Source: SG8-30 sp963710135 (GTDB lineage Bacteria; Pseudomonadota; Gammaproteobacteria; Steroidobacterales; Steroidobacteraceae). From it: a DNA stretch of 64,000 nt. Every line of letters begins with the position of its first letter. Position 1 is the stretch's first letter. This document shows positions 38,363 through 47,585 of the stretch, piece after piece. The DNA lies in contig CAVPYY010000006.1 of NCBI GenBank assembly GCA_963710135.1, positions 992,001 through 1,056,000 of the forward strand, in the 5' to 3' direction. The position numbers and the translations under genes were made by a program. A model generated the notes under the pieces. That model did not search any database, was not told the DNA's origin, and saw only the letters and a program-made list of their open reading frames with translations.

Positions 38363-38860
38363 TCAGCCGCCGGTTCGCCCGTCCTGCACCTTCAGCTTGG
38401 CTGCGATGAATGTCGAGTGCGGCACATACAGCAGGTCGGCGATCCTGCGGATGATGTGTTCCTCGTAGCGGTGCAGGACCTCGTCGGCATACGCCACCCG
38501 CCAGAGTTCCTCGATCAGCCGGGCCTTCTGCTCCGCGCCGAAGACCTGGTTGATCTGCGACGTGAACTGGAAGAGATCGTGCGCATCTTCAGCCTGGGCC
38601 TCGGCCAGCTGCATCAGCTGCGTCGACTCCGCCCTGCCGAGACCGAACTTGCGCTGCGCCGCCTGCAGCACCGCCTGCCGCTCGGCTTCCGAGAAGTCGT
38701 CATCGCTGCGCACGACCTCCACCAGCAGCGCCGCCGCCGCGACCCGGGCACGCTCCTCGGCGGCCTGTGGGCTATCGTCCGGACGCGTCGCGATGTGCTG
38801 GTCGAAGAAGTTCCGCAGGGCTGTCAGCATGGCAAGCTCACTCGACTTGTCCTGGATCAT
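38363..38860 (-). CDS. TerB-like (tellurite resistance/co-chaperone fold) protein
   Basis: 165-residue all-helical cytosolic protein of the TerB family. AAALLVEVVRSDDDFSEAER is the first conserved acidic helix-turn, and LIEELWRVAYADEVLHRYEE the second, both with the aspartate/glutamate pairs thought to bind metal. The start may be ATG 38830 (MLTALRNFFDQH), which matches typical family N-termini better than 38860. Stand-alone TerB proteins like this are common and do not imply tellurite resistance. Confidence 0.78.
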   Translation of the reverse strand: MIQDKSSELAMLTALRNFFDQHIATRPDDSPQAAEERARVAAAALLVEVVRSDDDFSEAERQAVLQAAQRKFGLGRAESTQLMQLAEAQAEDAHDLFQFTSQINQVFGAEQKARLIEELWRVAYADEVLHRYEEHIIRRIADLLYVPHSTFIAAKLKVQDGRTGG

Positions 38861-38959
38861 GGCCCCGCCGGCGGAGCCGCTGTGTAGTGGACCGCCCAGG
38901 CTGGCACGGGTTCCGACGGTCTGCCGTGGGGGAAACGCCGCCGGCCGCTCGAAGTCGCT

Positions 38960-39568
38960 TCAGCCCTTCGCGTACCAGGCCTTCACGCCCGGGTGTTCGC
39001 GCACCGCTTCGTAGACCGCGTTGAGCTTCGGAAACGTGGAGAAAATCGTCGCCGGGATGTGGTCGACCTTGCCGCCGATGAACCAGCGCACGGCCATGTG
39101 CAGCTTGAGATCCACGACCTGGATGCCGTCGCCGGCGAAGAACGGCCCACCCGGGATGTTCTTCTCTGCCGCCGCGCCCCAGCCGGGAAGAAAGTCCGCA
39201 ACCAGCGCCTCGCGTGTCGCCCTCTTCTGGTCTTCCGCCATGCGCAGCGTCGGCGAGACCGCCGCGCGCAGCGCTTCCACGTGCTCCATCATCCCTTCGT
39301 GCCTGGCAGCCTCGAAGTCATCCGCCGGATGCAACCCATGACGCCGTCCGATCAGGACGAGTATGGCGTTCGAGTGTCCAAGAGGCGGCTCTCCCGGCAA
39401 ATCCAGCACGGGCAGGCTGCCATACGGCATCTGCGGCTTCATCGCCGGCCAGTCGGCCGGCTTGATCCGCACATCCTCGAAGTCGATGCCGGCCAGGTGC
39501 AGCGCCAGCCGGCACTCCTCGCCCCGACTCACCGGCGCATCGAAGTAGATCAGTCTCGGCTTGCTCAT
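38960..39568 (-). CDS. glutathione S-transferase family protein
   Basis: 202-residue two-domain GST. The thioredoxin-like N-terminal domain (LIYFDAPVSRGEECRLALHL, then YGSLPVLDLPG with the cis-proline) and the all-helical C-terminal domain (FFAGDGIQVVDLKLHMAVRW) resemble sigma/prostaglandin-synthase-type bacterial GSTs. The GSH-activating tyrosine is probably the one in LIYFD. It lies just downstream of the CDF transporter on the same strand, with about 27 bp between them. Confidence 0.85.
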   Translation of the reverse strand: MSKPRLIYFDAPVSRGEECRLALHLAGIDFEDVRIKPADWPAMKPQMPYGSLPVLDLPGEPPLGHSNAILVLIGRRHGLHPADDFEAARHEGMMEHVEALRAAVSPTLRMAEDQKRATREALVADFLPGWGAAAEKNIPGGPFFAGDGIQVVDLKLHMAVRWFIGGKVDHIPATIFSTFPKLNAVYEAVREHPGVKAWYAKG

Positions 39569-39595
39569 GCTCGTCGCTCCGTGGGTTGGCCGCAG

Positions 39596-40525
39596 CTACC
39601 GATCGAAGTCGTCGTCCAGTGACGCCGGGTCGCCGAGCGGCTCTAAATGGGTGAACACCACGACGCCCGACAGGGTCGCGCGCAGTTCCGCCTCGAGGCT
39701 TTCCAGCAGGTCGTGCCCCTGCTGCACGGTCCAGGTACCCGGCACCAGCACGTGCAGCGACACGAATCGCGTCGGTCCCGCCTGCCGGGTTCGTAACGCA
39801 TGGTAGCGCACGTGCGGTCCCGTGTAGCGATCCAGCACACCCCGAATCCTGGCGAGCTCTTCCGCCGGCAATGCGCGATCCATCAGGCCGTGCACGGACT
39901 CGGTGACGATGCGTACACCGGTCCAGACGATGTTCGCCGCGACCGCGAGCGCCACCACCGGGTCGAGCCAGAGCCAGCCGGTCAGCGCTACGGCCCCGAC
40001 CCCGGCCAGCACCCCCGCCGAGGTCCAGACGTCGGTGAGCAGGTGGTGCGAATTGGCCTTGAGGGTGATCGATTCGTACTGGCGCGCGGCGCGCATCAGT
40101 ACGAGCGCCACCGCGAAATTGATGATCGACGCGACGACCGATACCGCGACGCCGAGCCCGAGGCGCTCCAACGGCTGCGGATGCAGCAGCCGGTCGATCG
40201 CCGCCCAGCCGATGCCGATGGCCGCCAGCAGGATCAGCCCGCCCTCGACCCCGCTCGAGAAGTACTCGGCCTTGCCGTGGCCGAAGGCGTGATCCTCGTC
40301 CGCCGGTCGTGCCGCCAGGGTCAGCATCGACAGCGCCATGAGCGCGCCGGCCAGATTGACGAAGGATTCGAGGGCGTCGGAGAGCAGGCCCACGGATCCC
40401 GTCAACCACCATGCCCCGGCCTTGAGGACGATCGTGGCCAGCGCCGCGGCGATGGACAGCCAGGCATAGCGCGCCAGCGACCCACGCTTGCTCGGATGTG
40501 GGCCGTTCGAGACCGTGTTCTTCAT
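39596..40525 (-). CDS. cation diffusion facilitator (CDF) family transporter
   Basis: 309-residue metal/proton antiporter with six helices and a C-terminal cytosolic domain. The TM5 metal motif HxxxD is present (NSHHLLTDVWTSAG), and the DEDHAFGHGKAEYFSS loop is conserved. In TM2 the usual [H/D]xxxD is replaced by LLSDALESFVNLAG (E...N), so metal specificity may differ from zinc/iron CDFs. ATG 40525 is chosen; an ATG six residues upstream is possible. Confidence 0.87.
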   Translation of the reverse strand: MKNTVSNGPHPSKRGSLARYAWLSIAAALATIVLKAGAWWLTGSVGLLSDALESFVNLAGALMALSMLTLAARPADEDHAFGHGKAEYFSSGVEGGLILLAAIGIGWAAIDRLLHPQPLERLGLGVAVSVVASIINFAVALVLMRAARQYESITLKANSHHLLTDVWTSAGVLAGVGAVALTGWLWLDPVVALAVAANIVWTGVRIVTESVHGLMDRALPAEELARIRGVLDRYTGPHVRYHALRTRQAGPTRFVSLHVLVPGTWTVQQGHDLLESLEAELRATLSGVVVFTHLEPLGDPASLDDDFDR

Positions 40526-40878
40526 GGGGCGACGATATCCCAACGGGCCCCGCGCGCGAAGCGTTGACGACCAGTGTCCCTAGGTAGTCAGCGCGATGCC
40601 CGGTGTTCGCAGAGGTGAGACCATGCCGTCACGGGCGCGAGCGGGCTTCTTACCCGGTTCGTGGACCGCAATGGGCACGTCAACTGCCTGGATGAGCCCT
40701 CCCGGTCCGCCGCTCAAGCCGCCGTAGACACCTCTGTCAGGCTGAGGAGGCGGCGGATTCTCTTCTATGTCATATCGCTGTACCTGGAACAGGACAGCGC
40801 GTTGCCCATGTCGAGCGGCTGGGTGCTGGCGTTGGCTCGTCCGCGGCCGGCCGCCTGGGGAAACCGGGAGGTAAGGCA
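40526..40878. other. 353-bp intergenic region with no supported gene
   Basis: Lies between the divergent CDF gene and the exported protein gene at 40879. Open frames here have no family character and lack RBSs. It must contain both promoters, but I find no convincing -35/-10 pair. GGGAGG just before the ATG at 40879 is a good RBS for the plus-strand gene. The AT-richest part is 40752-40785. Confidence 0.4.
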
Positions 40879-42207
40879 ATGAGTCGTTTTTCAAGAAACC
40901 TCGCATTGATGCTCGTACTGATGACCGCATCGGGGTTCGCCGTGGCACAGAGCCATGGCGGCGGCGGTGGAGGCGGCGGAGGCGGCAGCGCTTCGGGCTG
41001 CGGCGACGTGTTCGGCGACCTGGTGCACATCAAGCGCCACCCGGTCACCGGGCAACCGATCCTGCAGAAGCGCTGGATCGAGGAGAAGGGCGTCGAGGGC
41101 TGGGGCTACTGCCCCATTCCAGTCGACGCCACCGGCCAGGAAATTCCGTTCAAGGAGGACCTCAGTTGTGATCCGGTCGATGCCGACGCCGTCGTCGAAG
41201 TGGACTACTTCGGTCGGCTCAGTGGTGGCCGCACCAAGGAGCGCAACGGCCGGATGCACTTCGACGAGGTGATTTCCTCCATCAAGGACCCGGCCGTCGG
41301 GCGTGTCGGACAGGATGAAACGGGCCGCATGCACCTCGGATATGACTGCGCCCCGAACACCGACGGCAACCTGCGTTGCGGCAGCTGGCGGGTGATCGAC
41401 TCGCCGATGGAGAACCTGGCGCTCTACGCGCGCCTGATGAAGTACGGGCACCTGCAGACCGACCCCGCCGAAGTCGACACGTTCGCGCACGGCGACCCGG
41501 AAAGCGGCACGCAATATCATCCGGCGCTGAGCGCATCGGACTATGCCAAGTTCGACGGTGGCATGCGCCATCTCCTGCCGCGGGGCGAAGACTCGATGAG
41601 CCCGGCAGACACCTGCTTCGGTGTCGGCGGCGGTTTCAACCCCGGCTGTGCGCAGGGCGAGCGGCTTGGCAGCCGTGACTTTGTCCGCGCAGGTTCGTTC
41701 ATGGCCGGCGCAGCCAGCAAGACCGGGATCATCACGGTCGACCTGGTGCAGTACCTGAACCGCATCCTCAAGATCACGCTCGATACGGAAATCTCCACGG
41801 CAAACGTGCTGACGCTGCCCGCACTGATCCGCGACTGCGGCGGCGGACCGGCGCTCGACTATCTGCCCGCGGAGCAGTGCTCGATCAGCCCGGCGGCGGC
41901 CGGGCTGCCCGCACCGGCTGACGAGCGTTTCGTGAACTTCCGGGCAACCAGCTACCAGCGCGGCGCATGGCGCGACCGGAGACTGTACGTGCTCAAGCCG
42001 ATCGCCGGCACGACTCGCTGGCAGGAAGTTCGCGATGTCAGCTTGATGGACTGGCTGAGCGATCAGAACGGACCGCAGCCCGCTCCGTTGACGGGCATCG
42101 ACGGCTTCGTGCTCGCGACTTCGGATGGCCTGCGCACGATCGAGTTCGTGCACAACTATGCGATCCCGGAAGACCTCTGGGATTTCGTGCCAGACGAGCT
42201 GCCGTGA
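40879..42207 (+). CDS. exported protein of unknown function with poly-glycine linker
   Basis: 442 residues. Signal peptide (ALMLVLMTASGFAVAQS), a ten-glycine run directly after the cleavage site, then a cysteine-containing region (CGDVFGDLVHIKRHPVTGQP, GYCPIPVDATGQEIPF, LSCDPVDADAVVEVDYFGRL). The middle holds AGSFMAGAASKTGIITVDLV and the end IEFVHNYAIPEDLWDFVPDE. At least eight cysteines suggest disulfides in the periplasm or outside the cell. I do not recognise a family. It has a strong RBS and a perfect downstream terminator hairpin, so it is probably a well-expressed single gene. Confidence 0.75.
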   Translation: MSRFSRNLALMLVLMTASGFAVAQSHGGGGGGGGGGSASGCGDVFGDLVHIKRHPVTGQPILQKRWIEEKGVEGWGYCPIPVDATGQEIPFKEDLSCDPVDADAVVEVDYFGRLSGGRTKERNGRMHFDEVISSIKDPAVGRVGQDETGRMHLGYDCAPNTDGNLRCGSWRVIDSPMENLALYARLMKYGHLQTDPAEVDTFAHGDPESGTQYHPALSASDYAKFDGGMRHLLPRGEDSMSPADTCFGVGGGFNPGCAQGERLGSRDFVRAGSFMAGAASKTGIITVDLVQYLNRILKITLDTEISTANVLTLPALIRDCGGGPALDYLPAEQCSISPAAAGLPAPADERFVNFRATSYQRGAWRDRRLYVLKPIAGTTRWQEVRDVSLMDWLSDQNGPQPAPLTGIDGFVLATSDGLRTIEFVHNYAIPEDLWDFVPDELP

Positions 42208-42215
42208 GCATCCCC

Positions 42216-42245
42216 GGGGCGGGACCGATACCCCGGTCCCGCCCC
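42216..42245. terminator. bidirectional terminator hairpin
   Basis: A 12-bp perfect stem, GGGGCGGGACCG (42216-42227) with CGGTCCCGCCCC (42234-42245), and a six-base loop ATACCC. It lies exactly between the stops of two convergent genes. The downstream T content is low (CTTCT), so termination may be partly Rho-assisted, but position and stem strength make a terminator very likely. Confidence 0.75.
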
Positions 42246-42249
42246 CTTC

Positions 42250-43758
42250 TCACCCCGCAGACTGCGCACGACGGCGCCTGAGCGCCTCGAACACCACGTC
42301 CCCCGGGTAGGCGCGAAAGCCGGGGCGCGCATCGAACCACAGCGCCTTGGACGCGGGCGGGTCACCGAAACAAGGCCAGTACAACCCGGTCCCGGCACCC
42401 GGATCGCCGGACCGTGCGAAGGCAACCCATGCCTCCTGCATGACCTCCGACAGTTCGCGTTCCTCGCCCTCAGCCCGCTCGTCCAGGTTGCCGAAGACGT
42501 ACGGAATCTCGTAGGTGTGGTTGGCGAGCTGGTGGGGGCTGGCGAGCCGACGCGGGACGTGCGCGAAGTGGTAGACCCAGACCGGCCGCCCGAGCGCGGC
42601 GAGCTGGCGCGCCATCTCGTACGCCGGCTCGAGGAATATCATGTTGGTGAACAGCCGCTCGAGACCGCGCCATGCGCCCCGCCGCGTCAGCGGCGAGTGC
42701 ATCCGGAACAGGGCCAGCGCGTCGCGTCCCAGAATCGCGGGCGCCATCCCCGCGTACATCATGGGTCGCGCCTTGAAGCTGCCGACCAGCGCATTCGCCT
42801 CGTTGGCGTTGTGGCCGATCAGCAGCGGCACGTCGGCGGTCTCCGCCGAGAGGTCCTGGCCGACCGTACGCGGCAACAGCCTGTCGTCGGCCGCGGGCCA
42901 CCAGCGCATCGCGGTATTGGATCCGCGCAGTCTTGCGTCGCCGGCCGCGACGACCTCCGCCGCGGGCAGTGCGCGCAGCGCTGCCACGGAGCCGGCACCG
43001 AGCCGGGCCTGTACCGCCCGTCCGAGCTTCAGCCGCTCGGGGTAAGTGTTGGCGAGCGTGCCCGGCCCGCGCAGGGCCGAGGACACGAATCCGCCGCTTT
43101 GCTGGATGGCCCGATGAAACAGCCCGCGCGCGCGCGGGCACTCCAGCAGGCACCGAACGCTGCCGGCGCCGGCGGACTGGCCGAACAGCGTGACGCACCC
43201 CGGATCGCCGCCGAAGCGGCTGATGTTGTCCCGCACCCACTCCAGCGCCGCAATCTGGTCGAGCAGGCCGTAGTTGCCGCTGGTGCCGAAGGGCGACTCG
43301 GACTCGAGTTCGGCGTGCGCCAGGAAGCCGAGCGCGCCCAGGCGGTAGTTGAGCGTGACGACCACGACGCCCTTGCGCGCCAGGGCAGCGCCGTCGTACC
43401 AGCTCTCGGAGCCCGAGCCGTTGCGGAAGGCGCCACCGTGCAGCCACACCATCACCGGGCGTCGTCCCGCGGTGCCGGTGGTCCACACGTTCAAATACAG
43501 GCAGTCCTCGTGCTGCCGGGCCGCCCGGTCGTCGGACACGCGCGTTGCAGGGGTCGGTTGCGGCTGCGGGCAGCTCGGCCCGAAATCGAGCGCCTCCCGC
43601 TCCCCGTCCCACGGCTCCACGGGTTCCGGCGCCCGCCAGCGCAGCGCGCCGAGCGGCGGCGACGCATACGGCACCCCGAGGAAGCGCAGCAATCCGGCCC
43701 TCGACTCGCCCACGAGCCGGCCCGCGTCGAGCGCCACCACTGCTCTTTCGCTGGTCAT
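42250..43758 (-). CDS. type B carboxylesterase
   Basis: 502-residue alpha/beta hydrolase of the carboxylesterase/lipase type B family. Oxyanion-hole MVWLHGGAFRNGSGSE, nucleophile elbow LFGQSAGAGSVRCLL, early EDCLYLNVWT block and a C-terminal catalytic histidine candidate in HTYEIPYVFG are present. No signal peptide, so it is probably cytosolic. ATG 43758 is chosen (MTSERAVVALDAGRLVG fits the family start); the longer frame overlaps the divergent transporter. Substrates are likely hydrophobic esters; specificity unknown. Confidence 0.88.
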   Translation of the reverse strand: MTSERAVVALDAGRLVGESRAGLLRFLGVPYASPPLGALRWRAPEPVEPWDGEREALDFGPSCPQPQPTPATRVSDDRAARQHEDCLYLNVWTTGTAGRRPVMVWLHGGAFRNGSGSESWYDGAALARKGVVVVTLNYRLGALGFLAHAELESESPFGTSGNYGLLDQIAALEWVRDNISRFGGDPGCVTLFGQSAGAGSVRCLLECPRARGLFHRAIQQSGGFVSSALRGPGTLANTYPERLKLGRAVQARLGAGSVAALRALPAAEVVAAGDARLRGSNTAMRWWPAADDRLLPRTVGQDLSAETADVPLLIGHNANEANALVGSFKARPMMYAGMAPAILGRDALALFRMHSPLTRRGAWRGLERLFTNMIFLEPAYEMARQLAALGRPVWVYHFAHVPRRLASPHQLANHTYEIPYVFGNLDERAEGEERELSEVMQEAWVAFARSGDPGAGTGLYWPCFGDPPASKALWFDARPGFRAYPGDVVFEALRRRRAQSAG

Positions 43759-43849
43759 GATTTCCCGCCGGCCATGCAGATCCGCCCCCATCGCGTCCGC
43801 GGATCCTAGCCAATTGCCGCGGCGCGCGCGCCCGTAGGGCCCGCAAGGC

Positions 43850-45271
43850 ATGGCATCATCCCCCGCTGGCACGACCCGCCAAGAGGGAATGCTCCTGGAC
43901 ATCAAGCCGCTCACCCTGCTGCTGGGCCCCGTTTCCGGGGCCATGCTCGGGCTCGGACTGGCGGCCGCGGGCGTCGACCAGAAGATCTGCTGGACCGCGG
44001 CGATCACCCTGAACACCGCGGTCTGGTGGATATTCGAGAGCATCCCGATCCCGGCGGCTTCGCTGCTGCCGTTCGCCGCATTTCCGCTGGCGGGCGTGCT
44101 CACCCATCAGCAGGCTTCGGCCGCGCTGGGCAATCCGGTCATCCTGCTGCTGTTCGGGGCGTTCGTTCTCTCCAAGGCCATCGAGAAGTCGGCGGTGCAC
44201 GAACGCTTCGCGCTCGCGATGATCCGCGTGGTCGGCGGGCGCGGCGGCGCCGGGCTGGTCCTCGCGTTCATGATCACCGCCGCCACCATCTCGATGTGGA
44301 TTTCGAACTCGGCGACCGTGGTAATGCTGACGCCGATGGCGATCGCATTGCTGGCGCGCAGCAACGATCCGCGCCTGGCCGTTCCGCTGCTACTGGGTAT
44401 CGCCTATGGCGCCTCGGTCGGCGGCACCGGCACGCTGATCGGCACGCCGCCCAACGTGATCTTTGCCGGCGTCTACCTGCAGGCGACCGGCGAGGAATTC
44501 GGCTTCCTGCGCTGGATGAAGACCGGCCTGCCCGTCGTGCTGCTGGCGATTCCGATCATGGCGCTGTGGCTGACCCGCAATCTGGCGGGCGCGCAACCGA
44601 TCACGCCCGGCGAGCCCGGCCCCTGGCGGGCCCCGGAGGCACGGGTGCTGATCGTGTTCGGTTTGACGATACTGGCCTGGATCACGCGTTCCGAGCCGTT
44701 CGGCGGCTGGTCGGGCTGGCTTGACATCGCGTCGATCGACGACTCGACCGTCGCGCTGGCCGCGGTCGTGGTGATGTTTCTGGTGCCCGACGGCCAGGGG
44801 GGCCGCCTGCTCGACTGGGACACGGCCGTCTCGATTCCCTGGGGCATGCTGCTGCTGTTCGCCGGCGGCATCTGCATCGCCGCGGCATTCACCGCGAGCG
44901 GTTTGTCGACGCTGATCGGCAACGGACTGGCCGGCCTGTCGGCGTTGCCGGTGCTGGTGCTGATCCTGGTGATCTGCCTCGCCGTGACCTTCCTGACGGA
45001 GATGACCTCAAACACCGCGACCGCGACGCTGCTCATGCCGGTGCTGGCGGCCGCCGCCCTCGGGACCGGGATCGCCCCCGAACTGCTGATGATTCCCGCG
45101 GCCATCTCGGCGTCGTGTGCGTTCATGCTGCCGGTGGCCACGGCGCCCAACGCCATCGTCTACGCGACCGGACGCCTGACCATCGCACGCATGGCCCGCG
45201 AGGGGCTGGTGCTGAATATCCTGGTGGCGCTGGTGGTGACGGCAGTCAGCTATTTTTCTCTGGGCCGGTGA
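43850..45271 (+). CDS. SLC13/DASS family anion:sodium symporter
   Basis: 473-residue transporter (about 11 helices) for dicarboxylates, sulfate or similar anions. Both SNT-type sodium/substrate loops are present: WISNSATVVMLTPMAIAL and EMTSNTATATLLMPVLAA, along with GTGTLIGTPPNVIFAGV. The start could also be ATG 43889 (MLLDIKPLTLLLGP); neither has an ideal RBS. It is divergent from the carboxylesterase, 91 bp away. Confidence 0.85.
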   Translation: MASSPAGTTRQEGMLLDIKPLTLLLGPVSGAMLGLGLAAAGVDQKICWTAAITLNTAVWWIFESIPIPAASLLPFAAFPLAGVLTHQQASAALGNPVILLLFGAFVLSKAIEKSAVHERFALAMIRVVGGRGGAGLVLAFMITAATISMWISNSATVVMLTPMAIALLARSNDPRLAVPLLLGIAYGASVGGTGTLIGTPPNVIFAGVYLQATGEEFGFLRWMKTGLPVVLLAIPIMALWLTRNLAGAQPITPGEPGPWRAPEARVLIVFGLTILAWITRSEPFGGWSGWLDIASIDDSTVALAAVVVMFLVPDGQGGRLLDWDTAVSIPWGMLLLFAGGICIAAAFTASGLSTLIGNGLAGLSALPVLVLILVICLAVTFLTEMTSNTATATLLMPVLAAAALGTGIAPELLMIPAAISASCAFMLPVATAPNAIVYATGRLTIARMAREGLVLNILVALVVTAVSYFSLGR

Positions 45272-45351
45272 TCCGCCGGTCCAGAGCCGCAGCTCCGATC
45301 TGCGCCGAGCGCTATGGACTTGGACTGCCAGCGGGGACATGATCCGCCGGT
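45269..45351. repeat. short direct repeat TGATCCGCCGGT
   Basis: The same 12 bases occur at 45269-45280 (including the transporter stop codon) and 45340-45351, just before the peptidase gene. It may be chance in such GC-rich DNA. No duplication-linked element is visible between the copies. Confidence 0.3.
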
Positions 45352-45376
45352 TCCCGTGTCAAGCCGTCCCAAGCCG

Positions 45377-46105
45377 ATGCTGCCCGTCAAGATCCGCCTC
45401 CCCATCAAGATGCTCGCGCAACCCACCGAGGTGACCTGCGGGCCGACCTGCCTGCAGGCGATCTACGACTACTGGGGAGCCAGCGACACGCTGGACGAAG
45501 TCATCGGGCGAACGCACACGCTCGAGCACGGCGGCACGCTGGCGGTCTACCTGGCAATCGACGCCCTGAAGGCCGGCTACGGCGCCACGGTCTACACCTA
45601 CAATCTGAACATGTTCGATCCCACCTGGTTCAGGCCCGGGGTCGATCTCGCAGCCAAGCTGGCCGCACAACGACTGGTCAAGGCCGATAAACGCCTGAGC
45701 GATGCCACCGACGGCTTCCTGGAGTTCCTGGAGCTGGGCGGACGCCTGCGCTTCACGGATCTGTCGCGCACGCTCATCCGTGGCCTGCTGCGCCGGCGCT
45801 TGCCCATCCTGACGGGCCTGTCGTCCACCTACCTGTACCGGGCGTCCCGGGAATACGGCCCCACTGACGAGGCGGACGATCTGCGCGGCGAGCCCGCCGG
45901 ACACTTCGTCGTGCTTTCCGGGTACGACCGGCGCGAGACATCGGTGCAGATCGCAGACCCCTACGATCCGCATCCACACGGCCCGAACCGCCGCTACTGG
46001 ATCAACATCGACCGCGTCATCGGGGCGATCCTGCTCGGCGTCGTGACCTACGACGCCAACCTGCTGGTGATCAGCCCCGCCCGCACCACCCGCACCCCCG
46101 GCTGA
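45377..46105 (+). CDS. C39-like (papain-fold) peptidase of an amidoligase cluster
   Basis: 242-residue cytosolic papain-like protease. The catalytic cysteine is in PTEVTCGPTCLQAIYDYWG near the N-terminus; the histidine and aspartate are in GHFVVLSGYDRRETSV and VQIADPYDPHPHG, the same order as BtrH/C39-type peptidases. Start ATG 45377 (MLPVKIRLPIKMLAQP) is preferred to ATG 45314, which adds an unrelated stretch. The RimK-like gene follows 10 bp later and the next genes overlap, indicating one operon. In such clusters this enzyme probably trims or transfers a peptide intermediate (inference). Confidence 0.83.
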   Translation: MLPVKIRLPIKMLAQPTEVTCGPTCLQAIYDYWGASDTLDEVIGRTHTLEHGGTLAVYLAIDALKAGYGATVYTYNLNMFDPTWFRPGVDLAAKLAAQRLVKADKRLSDATDGFLEFLELGGRLRFTDLSRTLIRGLLRRRLPILTGLSSTYLYRASREYGPTDEADDLRGEPAGHFVVLSGYDRRETSVQIADPYDPHPHGPNRRYWINIDRVIGAILLGVVTYDANLLVISPARTTRTPG

Positions 46106-46115
46106 CAAAGCAAGC

Positions 46116-47585
46116 ATGCAGATACTCATCGTCGTCGATGATCCGAACGAGTGGCCGCTGCACATTCCCGGCGTGACGGTCGTCGCGGCGCGTGCCTACC
46201 TGACCGAACCGAGCTACGCCGAGGGCCGCTCGGTGCGGGTTTTCAACCTGTGCAGGTCGTACCGCTACCAGAGCCTCGGGTACTACGTGTCGCTGCTGGC
46301 CGAGGCGCGCTCGCACAAGCCGCTGCCGCGAACCACCACGATCGAGGACCTGAAGTCGCGGCATCTGGCGCGGTTCCTGACCGAGGAGCTGGATGACGCG
46401 ATCCAGCGGGCCTTGCTGCCGATCAAGTCGGACAGCTTCGACCTCAGCATCTACTTCGGCCGCAACCTCGCCCACCGCTACGACTCGCTGTGCCAGCAGC
46501 TGTTCCGCCAGATTCCGGCGCCCATGCTCAAGGTGACCTTCGAGAAGCTGCCCAGCCGCTGGCGCATCCGGGCGGTACGCCCGATCGCCGCCAGCGATGT
46601 GCCCGATGCGCATCGCGACTTCGTCGTCGAAGCCGCGACCGCCTACTTCCAGGGCCGCTATCGACACGCCCGCAAGCGCGTGGAGCCGCGTTTCTCCATG
46701 GCGATCCTCACCAACCCGGAGGATCCGGAAGGACCGTCCGACGCGAAGGCACTGGCCAAGTTCGAGGCGGCCGCCGAGTCGCTCGGCTTCGAGGTCGAAT
46801 TCATCACGCAGGACGACCGTGGCCGGCTGGCCGAGTTCGATGCGCTGTTCGTGCGCGACACGACCTCGGTGAACCACTACACCTATCGCTTCGCGCGGCG
46901 CGCCTCGGCCGACGGCCTGGTGGTGATCGACGACCCCGAGTCGATCCTGAAGTGCACCAACAAGGTCTATCTCGCCGAGCTGCTGGCGCGGCATAACGTG
47001 CCCACGCCGCGCACGCTCATGGTGCATCGTGGCAACGTCGAACAGATCCTGCCGACGCTCGGCCTGCCCTGCGTGCTGAAGCAACCCGACAGCGCCTTTT
47101 CCCTCGGCGTCGTCAAGGCCGAGACCGAGGAGGAACTGCGCACGCTGGTGCCGGAGCTGCTGGCACGCTCAGAGCTGATCGTCGCGCAGGAGTTGCTGCC
47201 GACCGAGTTCGACTGGCGGGTCGGCATCCTCGATCGTCGCGTGCTGTTCGTGTGCAAGTACTTCATGGCGCCGGGACACTGGCAGATCATCAGCCGCAAG
47301 CAGGGCAAGGAGCCCACCGAGGGGCCCTGGGAGGCGCTCTCGGTGGGTGAGGCGCCGGACGACGTCCTCAAGGTGGCGCTCAAGGCCGCCAACCTGATCG
47401 GCGACGGGCTGTACGGCGTCGATCTCAAGCAGATCGGCAGTCGCGTCTGCGTGATCGAGGTGAACGACAACCCGAGCGTCGACTCCGGCGTCGAGGATGG
47501 CGTGCTCAAGGACGCGCTGTACCGCGAAATCATGGGAACGTTCCTGCGGCGCGTCGAGGAGCGCAAGCGAGGCGATCCGCGATGA
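46116..47585 (+). CDS. RLAN-domain RimK-like ATP-grasp ligase
   Basis: 489-residue amidoligase. Residues about 1-160 form the RimK-like N-terminal (RLAN) domain, starting MQILIVVDDPNEWPLHIPGV with SYRYQSLGYYVSLLAEARSH. The C-terminal ATP-grasp domain (about 275-475) shows TPRTLMVHRGNVEQI, the ATP-lysine strand LPCVLKQPDSAFSLGVVK, EFDWRVGILDRRVLFVCKYF and the Mg2+ site VIEVNDNPSVDSG. It would join a carboxylate (through acyl phosphate) to an amine, such as an amino acid. The stop overlaps the next ligase gene by 4 bp, so the two ligases are coupled. Confidence 0.88.
   Translation: MQILIVVDDPNEWPLHIPGVTVVAARAYLTEPSYAEGRSVRVFNLCRSYRYQSLGYYVSLLAEARSHKPLPRTTTIEDLKSRHLARFLTEELDDAIQRALLPIKSDSFDLSIYFGRNLAHRYDSLCQQLFRQIPAPMLKVTFEKLPSRWRIRAVRPIAASDVPDAHRDFVVEAATAYFQGRYRHARKRVEPRFSMAILTNPEDPEGPSDAKALAKFEAAAESLGFEVEFITQDDRGRLAEFDALFVRDTTSVNHYTYRFARRASADGLVVIDDPESILKCTNKVYLAELLARHNVPTPRTLMVHRGNVEQILPTLGLPCVLKQPDSAFSLGVVKAETEEELRTLVPELLARSELIVAQELLPTEFDWRVGILDRRVLFVCKYFMAPGHWQIISRKQGKEPTEGPWEALSVGEAPDDVLKVALKAANLIGDGLYGVDLKQIGSRVCVIEVNDNPSVDSGVEDGVLKDALYREIMGTFLRRVEERKRGDPR

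Noticed and set aside
40562..40600. TTGACG as -35 element of a promoter for the exported protein
   Set aside because: No -10-like hexamer at acceptable spacing, and it is about 300 bp from the gene.
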